Source of the DNA: Flavobacterium proteolyticum
Lineage (GTDB): Bacteria > Bacteroidota > Bacteroidia > Flavobacteriales > Flavobacteriaceae
Reading direction: 5' to 3'
Length of the DNA stretch: 64,000 bases
NCBI RefSeq assembly: GCF_015223105.1
Contig: NZ_JADFTZ010000004.1
Coordinates: forward strand, 124,001 to 188,000
Shown here one piece after another: positions 58,624 to 64,000 of the stretch. Every line of letters starts with the position of its first letter. Position 1 is the first letter of the stretch. Under the pieces are notes generated by a model that was given only the letters and a program-made list of their open reading frames with translations, had not been told where the DNA came from and made no database searches. Made by a program: the position numbers and the translations under genes.

Positions 58624-58917
58624 TTATTTCTCAAATCTTTTCTTAGCAAGATTTGGAAGTTCATCATAGTTACCATTTACTAAAGCTTCTTTTTTAGCTC
58701 TTGACCATTTTTTGATTTGTTTTTCTTTGTCAATTGCGAATCCGATATTGGTGAATTCTGCATAAAAAACTAATTCGACTGGTCTTCTTGGAGCGGTGTA
58801 ACAATCTGGAAAGTATGCAGAATCATGTTGGTACATGCGTTGTTCTAAATTGCTTGTTACTCCTGTGTAGTAAGAATCATCTGCGCATTTTAGTATGTAG
58901 ACGTATGAGATTTGCAT
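58624..58917 (-). CDS. GIY-YIG nuclease (URI family) inside repeat cluster A
   Basis: 97 residues. SYVYILKCADDSYYTGVTSN, then LEQRMYQH and DKEKQIKKWSRAKKEALVNG, give the GIY-YIG core, the conserved Arg/His and the catalytic-type Glu. It belongs to the same short URI family as the gene at 44704 but is only moderately similar to it. Family A hairpins lie on both sides, 31 bp from its stop and 31 bp from its start codon. This makes it a candidate for recognising or mobilising that repeat family. Confidence 0.85.
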   Translation of the reverse strand: MQISYVYILKCADDSYYTGVTSNLEQRMYQHDSAYFPDCYTAPRRPVELVFYAEFTNIGFAIDKEKQIKKWSRAKKEALVNGNYDELPNLAKKRFEK

Positions 58918-58947
58918 GCGGCAAAAATAGAAAAAAGTTTTACAGTT

Positions 58948-59101
58948 GTTCTCGATACAATTTTAAAAAGTAAAAATTAGCATTTTTCCTTTTTAAAATT
59001 ACTCGAAGTGACGGTGGTGTTATATCGTTTCTGTAGTTCTCGATACAATTTTAGATTATAAAATCTTTGGCTTTTATAATCTAAAATCACTCGAAGTGAC
59101 G
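58948..59101 (+). repeat. Hairpin repeat family A, two copies downstream cluster
   Basis: Copies at 58948-59013 and 59036-59101 are again 88 bp apart. The second has a completely different inner palindrome (TTTTAGATTATAAAA with TTTTATAATCTAAAA) yet keeps both ends, the total length and the period. Confidence 0.85.
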
Positions 59102-59126
59102 GAAGTGGAATTTTGAGTTCTTAAGA

Positions 59127-60473
59127 CTACCTCTTCTTTTTCTTCTCTGCGCGTTTTCTTTCTACTGCTCGGTTTCTGGATTCTGTTTTTCTTGGAGTAC
59201 GTTTTCCTGGACCGCCTAGGTTGACTTTTTTGTTTTTGTCTTTCTTTTGATGGAAGGCATCGCCTCCTTCTTTTTTAGGGGGTTTTAGCAAGAACTTCAT
59301 TTTTTTCTTTTCCTTTTCGAAGTCTAAATAGCGTTCTTCTATTTTTAAATCTTCTGGAATTGGAAATTCTTTAATTTCGGTATTCATTAATAATTCTACC
59401 TCAATTTTTGGTTCTACTTCGCTTGGCGAAATCAAACTTATGGCAACCCCTGTTTTATCAGCACGACCGGTTCTACCGATACGGTGCATGTATTTCTCTG
59501 GTTCTTCAGTGAATTGTAAGTTGATAACGTGCGTGATATCAGAAATATCTAAACCACGTGCCATGATATCGGTAGTAACCAAACCTTTTAATTCGCCCGC
59601 CTGAAATGCAGCCATCGTATTCAAACGATAATTTTGTGATTTGTTTGAGTGAATGACTCCAAATTGCTCTGGAAATTCGCTTTCTAAGGTTTCTGAAACC
59701 AATTCTACGATACGTTTGTTGTTTACGAAAATCAACACACGATCCATTCCCTCAGTTTCGCGAATTAAGTGTTTTAGTAGATTTAATTTCGTTAAGAAAT
59801 TAGGGACTTGATATACAATTTGTTCGATTTGTTCTAATGGAGTTCCGCTTGGTGCCAAGGAAACTTCTTCAGGAAAATCGAAGTATTCATCTAACATTTC
59901 ATCTACTTCTTCGGTCATGGTGGCCGAGAATAAGATGTTTTGTTTTTTGCCACGCATCATGGTTAAAATGGAAGTCAATTGCGCACGGAACCCTAAGTTT
60001 AAGATTTCGTCAAATTCGTCAATGACTAACTTTTGTAAGGCATCAAAACGTAAAACACCGTCAAGCGCTAAATCCATAACACGACCTGGCGTTCCAACTA
60101 AAATATCGACACCTTCAGCTAGTGCTTTTCTTTGTGTATTGATGTTCACACCTCCATAAATACCAAGTGTTCGCACACTCATGTATTTGGTCAGTTTTTC
60201 AACTTCTTCTGCAACTTGTACAACTAATTCACGAGTTGGAACTAAAATAACTACTCTTGGTGATTCGTTATTTTGAAATTTCCATTGTTTAAGGATAGGT
60301 AATAAGTAGGCGAAGGTTTTACCTGTTCCAGTTTGAGCAATTCCCATTACGTCTCTTCCTGATAGAATTACAGCATGCGATTTTTCTTGAATAGGTGTAG
60401 CGTGAACAAAGCCTAGTTCGTCTAATGCTTTTTGTAGTGATTTTGGTAAATCGAATTCTAAGAAAGTTTTCAT
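59127..60473 (-). CDS. DEAD-box family RNA helicase (motif II DEFD)
   Basis: 448 residues. The Q motif region (TPIQEKSHAVIL), motif I AQTGTGKT, motif II as IDEFDE rather than DEAD, SAT (FSATM), and HRIGRTGR are all present. A basic lysine/arginine-rich tail of about 65 residues follows, as in RhlE/CsdA-like helicases. It remodels RNA, probably in ribosome assembly or cold adaptation. Monocistronic, with repeats downstream. Confidence 0.92.
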   Translation of the reverse strand: MKTFLEFDLPKSLQKALDELGFVHATPIQEKSHAVILSGRDVMGIAQTGTGKTFAYLLPILKQWKFQNNESPRVVILVPTRELVVQVAEEVEKLTKYMSVRTLGIYGGVNINTQRKALAEGVDILVGTPGRVMDLALDGVLRFDALQKLVIDEFDEILNLGFRAQLTSILTMMRGKKQNILFSATMTEEVDEMLDEYFDFPEEVSLAPSGTPLEQIEQIVYQVPNFLTKLNLLKHLIRETEGMDRVLIFVNNKRIVELVSETLESEFPEQFGVIHSNKSQNYRLNTMAAFQAGELKGLVTTDIMARGLDISDITHVINLQFTEEPEKYMHRIGRTGRADKTGVAISLISPSEVEPKIEVELLMNTEIKEFPIPEDLKIEERYLDFEKEKKKMKFLLKPPKKEGGDAFHQKKDKNKKVNLGGPGKRTPRKTESRNRAVERKRAEKKKKR

Positions 60474-60624
60474 GGGTATTAAATTTGCTGCAAAGGTACA
60501 TAAACTTTTTGGAATGGTATTTGTGTCATGTTGCGAGTGAAAACTAGTTGTATTTGCTTAATTTTATTACTACTTTCGATTTTTAAACAATAATTTCGTT
60601 GAAGTTTAGTTTTTATTCCTAGCT

Positions 60625-62451
60625 ATGAAATTGAATCTGATTTTATTTTTTTGTATTTGTATTATTTCCTTGAAAGGGAAGGCACAAACTGTTGAAAAAA
60701 AAGCAGATAGTATTTCGATTTATCAGGATATTAATGATTTATCTAAGAAAAGTAAGTTTTCGAGATTTGTTTACAAACTTATCTTTAAAGAGTCTGCATT
60801 AAAAGCGGAGAATTTAGTTCCTTTTAAACCCAAAAAAGCTGAAAAAGCGGTCAAAAAGCATCAAGAAGGGAAAATTATTAGAAATATTACTATTGAAACT
60901 TTAGATCCATTCGGATATTCGGTTACAAATGAAAAGAAAGTTCCAAAAAGGAAATTAGAGAATTTTGGTAATTCGGTTCATATCAAAACAAAGGAAATTA
61001 CGATTCGAAATATCATGCTTTTTAAAAAGTATGATAAATTAGATGCTAAGTTATTGTTAGAATCAGAACGTTTGATAAGAAGTCAACGTTATATTCGAGA
61101 AGTTAAGATTGTACCTGTTGATATTCCTAAAAACAAAGATTCAATTGATATTAAAATTAGGGTTTTGGATTCGTGGACTTTAATTCCTACGGGAAGTTTA
61201 TCTTCTTCTGAAAGTAGTGTCAAGTTAACCGAACGCAATATTTTAGGTTTTGGGCATTTGATAAGTGGTAATGTTAGAAATCGTTTTGACACCAAAGAGC
61301 GTGCGGTTTATGCGCAATATTCCATCAATAATATTAAGAATACCTATTTTCGTTTTGATTTGGATTATGCGAATGAATTCAATAATGATAGTAAACGAAG
61401 TGTTAACATCAATCGACCATTTTATTCTGTAATCACAAAAAATGCTGGAGGTTTTTATTTTGAAAATCGATTACGAACAGAGCAGTTTCCCGTTTTAGAT
61501 ACGATTTCGTTACAAAAAGTATCTTATGATTTTCAGGAATACTGGTATGGTAGGGCTTTTAAAATCAATTCAAAATCTAATCCTGAGCGCTATTTTACTA
61601 ATCTAGTTTTAGCTTTAACTTACAATCAAAAAGATTATGGGAGGTTACCTGATGCCACTTTAGATCCTTCAAATTATTTTTCAAATGAGAAGAATTGGGT
61701 TGGAATGATTGGGGTTTCAAGGCAAAAGTTCTATCAAGATACATTCGTTTTCAATTATAATATTACGGAGGATATTCCATACGGAGAAAATATAGCATTA
61801 ATCATAGGGCATCAAGAAAAAAACAGTAATTCTCGAATGTATACAGGTTTGAGTGTTTCTTATGGAAAGAAATGTTCTTTTGGTTATGCCAGCGGTTTTG
61901 CTGAATGGGGCAGTTTTTACGATGCCGGATTAACGGAACAAACTACTTTTAAGATGGGCTTAAATTATTTTAGTCCATTACTTTCTTGGGGGAAATGGCA
62001 TTTTAGGCAATTTGTGAAGCCAACATATGTTTGGGGGAACAATCGAGATGAATCGTTTAAGGATCGTTTAAATTTATTGGAAGCAGATGGCTTACCAGGA
62101 TTTAATAATCGTTTTAACGGTACACAAAAATGGACTGTTTCTTTTCAAACACAATCGTATATACCTGGTAGTTGGTATGGTTTCCGATTTAGTCCGTATT
62201 TCAACACGACGCTTGGTTCTTTGGCAAACGATAAAGCTTTGTTTTCGAGTAAAGTATATTCAAAATTTAGTATTGGCGCTTTAATTAATAATGACTTTTT
62301 AGTGTTTAATAGTTTCCAAATATCCTTCTCTTATTATCCAACCATTCCTTTTGAAGGTGATGGAATCAATAAGTTTAATTCCTTTGAAAATACGAATTTA
62401 TCATTATATGATTTTCAATTGTCGAAACCAGGGTATATTCGATATGAATAG
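60625..62451 (+). CDS. Outer-membrane BamA/TamA-like barrel protein
   Basis: 608 residues. The signal peptide ends near KGKAQT. Residues about 90-190 (IIRNITIETLDPFGYSV, then LLLESERLIRSQRYIREVKI and IDIKIRVLDSWTLIPTGS) look like POTRA-type repeats. The C-terminal 400 residues alternate aromatic beta strands, as in an Omp85-type 16-strand barrel. It could insert or assemble outer-membrane components; the substrate is unknown. Monocistronic. Confidence 0.7.
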   Translation: MKLNLILFFCICIISLKGKAQTVEKKADSISIYQDINDLSKKSKFSRFVYKLIFKESALKAENLVPFKPKKAEKAVKKHQEGKIIRNITIETLDPFGYSVTNEKKVPKRKLENFGNSVHIKTKEITIRNIMLFKKYDKLDAKLLLESERLIRSQRYIREVKIVPVDIPKNKDSIDIKIRVLDSWTLIPTGSLSSSESSVKLTERNILGFGHLISGNVRNRFDTKERAVYAQYSINNIKNTYFRFDLDYANEFNNDSKRSVNINRPFYSVITKNAGGFYFENRLRTEQFPVLDTISLQKVSYDFQEYWYGRAFKINSKSNPERYFTNLVLALTYNQKDYGRLPDATLDPSNYFSNEKNWVGMIGVSRQKFYQDTFVFNYNITEDIPYGENIALIIGHQEKNSNSRMYTGLSVSYGKKCSFGYASGFAEWGSFYDAGLTEQTTFKMGLNYFSPLLSWGKWHFRQFVKPTYVWGNNRDESFKDRLNLLEADGLPGFNNRFNGTQKWTVSFQTQSYIPGSWYGFRFSPYFNTTLGSLANDKALFSSKVYSKFSIGALINNDFLVFNSFQISFSYYPTIPFEGDGINKFNSFENTNLSLYDFQLSKPGYIRYE

Positions 62452-62686
62452 TTTTTTAGTTTCAGGTTTTTACACAGAGCTACACAGATTTTTTGAATCA
62501 CATAGATACAATAGTTTTTGATTGTGTTGATTTTAGGTGTTTCACTTAACATAACTCACAATAGTAGTGTAGTTTTGTTGTGCAGCTAAGTATCTCTTTT
62601 ATGAACTTGATTCAATTTAACGATTTACTTATTTTTCCTTATATGACTTATATGTTTTAATTTTTGTTTTAAGTCTCAAGTTGAAC

Positions 62687-64000
62687 TTAAATCGTCATTG
62701 AAAATAGCTTGGTTTCTGGGGCTTTTCGGATTAATCTTAAATCGAATGCCATACAGATATTTCTAACGAATGGTTTTCCTTTTTCGGTTACGGTTATGGT
62801 ATCGTCTTGAATCGTTAAAAATCCATCCTCTTGCATTTCTTCTAAGCTGGCTAATACCGAAGGTAACTCAGGAAAATCTAGAGCTTTGTCTTTCCAAGAA
62901 GTGGTAAATTGACACATTAAATTCAGAATATGTCTTCTGATAATTAAATCTTCTGGTGTTAAAACGTGACCTCTGAAAATGGGTAATTGATTATCGGCTA
63001 AATGCGTGTAATAATCTTCGATAGTTTTTTCGTTTTGAGCAAAACTGTACCAGCTATCGCTAATAGAAGAAACGCCTAAACCAATCATTAATTGGGTTTT
63101 TGAAGCGGTATAGCCCATGAAATTACGATGTAGTTTTCCTTCTTTAAATGAAGTAAACATGCTGTCATTTTCTAAGGCAAAGTGGTCCATTCCAATTTCG
63201 TGGTAGCCGTTTTGTGCCAATTGTTTTTTACCTTCTTCATACAACATTCGTTTTTCGTCGTCTTTTGGTAAATCCTCGTCTTTAAATCCACGTTGTCCGT
63301 TGCCTTTAATCCATGGCACGTGCGCGTAACTATAAAATGCTAATCTGTCAGGTTGTAACGATTTGGTTTTATCAATTGTATCTTTAACATCGGCTAATGT
63401 TTGAAAAGGTAATCCGAAAATCAAATCGTGACCAATTGACGTATATCCAATTTCTTTTGCCCAAAAAGTAACTTTAGCCACATTATGAAAAGGTTGAATT
63501 CTATGAATGGCTTCTTGTACTTTTGGCGAATAATCTTGCACACCAAAACTTACGCGTCTAAAGCCTAAATCGTATAATTTTTGTAGGTGTTGTTTTGTAG
63601 TATTGTTGGGATGTCCTTCAAAACTAAACTCATGTTCTTCTGCTTTTGTTGCATATTGAAATATACCTTTTATTAAATATTCAAGATTTTCTGGTGAGAA
63701 GAACGTTGGGGTACCGCCACCTAAGTGAATTTCTTTAATAATCGGTTTTCTTGGGAATAAATCGCAATATAATTTCCATTCTTTGATAACGGCTGCTATG
63801 TAAGGGTCTTCCACTTCATGGCGTTTGGTAATTCTTTTGTTGCAACCACAAAACGTACACAAACTTTCGCAAAAAGGAAGGTGAATGTATAGACTAATAC
63901 CTTCTGTAGCATTGGATTCTTTGAAAGATTGTAACAGCGTTCGTTTCCAATCATCTAAGTGGAATTTTTCTTCCTCCCAGTAAGGAACTGTAGGGTAACT
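62687..64000 (-). CDS. hemN: Oxygen-independent coproporphyrinogen III oxidase (5' end beyond the window)
   Basis: The frame stays open to the window edge, so the N-terminus is missing. The complete radical SAM motif is visible as CESLCTFCGC (CxxxCxxC) just inside the edge, with IHLPF before it. HLGGGTPTFF, GVQDYSPKVQ and FGLPFQT follow, matching HemN. It oxidatively decarboxylates coproporphyrinogen III in anaerobic heme synthesis. The C-terminal HemN_C region (DLIIRRHILNLMCQF) is present. Confidence 0.92.
   Translation of the reverse strand, partial: SYPTVPYWEEEKFHLDDWKRTLLQSFKESNATEGISLYIHLPFCESLCTFCGCNKRITKRHEVEDPYIAAVIKEWKLYCDLFPRKPIIKEIHLGGGTPTFFSPENLEYLIKGIFQYATKAEEHEFSFEGHPNNTTKQHLQKLYDLGFRRVSFGVQDYSPKVQEAIHRIQPFHNVAKVTFWAKEIGYTSIGHDLIFGLPFQTLADVKDTIDKTKSLQPDRLAFYSYAHVPWIKGNGQRGFKDEDLPKDDEKRMLYEEGKKQLAQNGYHEIGMDHFALENDSMFTSFKEGKLHRNFMGYTASKTQLMIGLGVSSISDSWYSFAQNEKTIEDYYTHLADNQLPIFRGHVLTPEDLIIRRHILNLMCQFTTSWKDKALDFPELPSVLASLEEMQEDGFLTIQDDTITVTEKGKPFVRNICMAFDLRLIRKAPETKLFSMTI

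Noticed and set aside
59127..60473. DEFD in place of DEAD considered a loss of activity
   Set aside because: The two acidic residues needed for Mg-ATP are kept (Asp-Glu), so the helicase is probably active.

Overview
The window is AT-rich DNA from a member of the Bacteroidetes, most likely a Flavobacteriaceae bacterium close to Flavobacterium. The evidence is a type IX secretion sorting domain, Bacteroidetes promoters of the TAnnTTTG kind, DUF6266, BatA-like and fasciclin genes, and the gene order dgkA-ftsK-lolA-lptF/G-ribBA. No intact tRNA or rRNA gene and no CRISPR array is visible.

Positions 1 to about 27585 are most of an integrated mobilizable element whose left end lies outside the window. 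It carries an excisionase-like regulator, an SF3/D5-type primase-helicase, a block of phased TCATCA/TGATGA iterons, MobC, a MobA-type relaxase, small membrane proteins and, at the right end, a tyrosine integrase. Beside the integrase are paired GTTGAC repeats, which also occur at the left edge, and a fragment resembling a tRNA 3' end with its terminator (probable attR). The cargo is a T9SS-secreted protein, a 4066-residue SpvB/FG-GAP/RHS polymorphic toxin with a nuclease-like tip, a probable immunity gene, a decayed toxin-tip remnant, a lipoprotein, a structured RNA leader with a small zinc-finger membrane protein, and a large YobI/KAP-like membrane P-loop NTPase.

Positions 27600-30140 hold a small regulator, an 11-bp tandem repeat, four 88-bp hairpin repeats, a DUF6266 gene and a second hairpin family. 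Positions 30145-39877 are a dense single-strand defence operon: a nuclease-methylase fusion with a specificity subunit, a putative PD-(D/E)xK protein, a DGQHR/ParB-like protein fused to a TIR/deoxyribosyltransferase-like domain, a GmrSD-type (DUF262/DUF1524) protein, a CD-NTase-like nucleotidyltransferase, a SLATT two-helix membrane protein (a CBASS-like pair) and two small membrane proteins. A UvrD-type helicase with an embedded nuclease-like segment follows. The RM operon and the distant YobI-like NTPase share a roughly 65-bp hairpin-plus-promoter module with identical internal spacing.

From about 42900 to 64000 the DNA is mostly core chromosome: riboflavin, lipid export, cell division, peroxidase, pyrimidine-like, VWA, RNA helicase, outer-membrane barrel and heme genes. 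It is interrupted by two clusters of palindromic repeats. Each cluster surrounds a small GIY-YIG nuclease gene, and each belongs to a different repeat family. That association, the shared hairpin promoter, the defence operon and the RNA leader are the observations most worth a second look.
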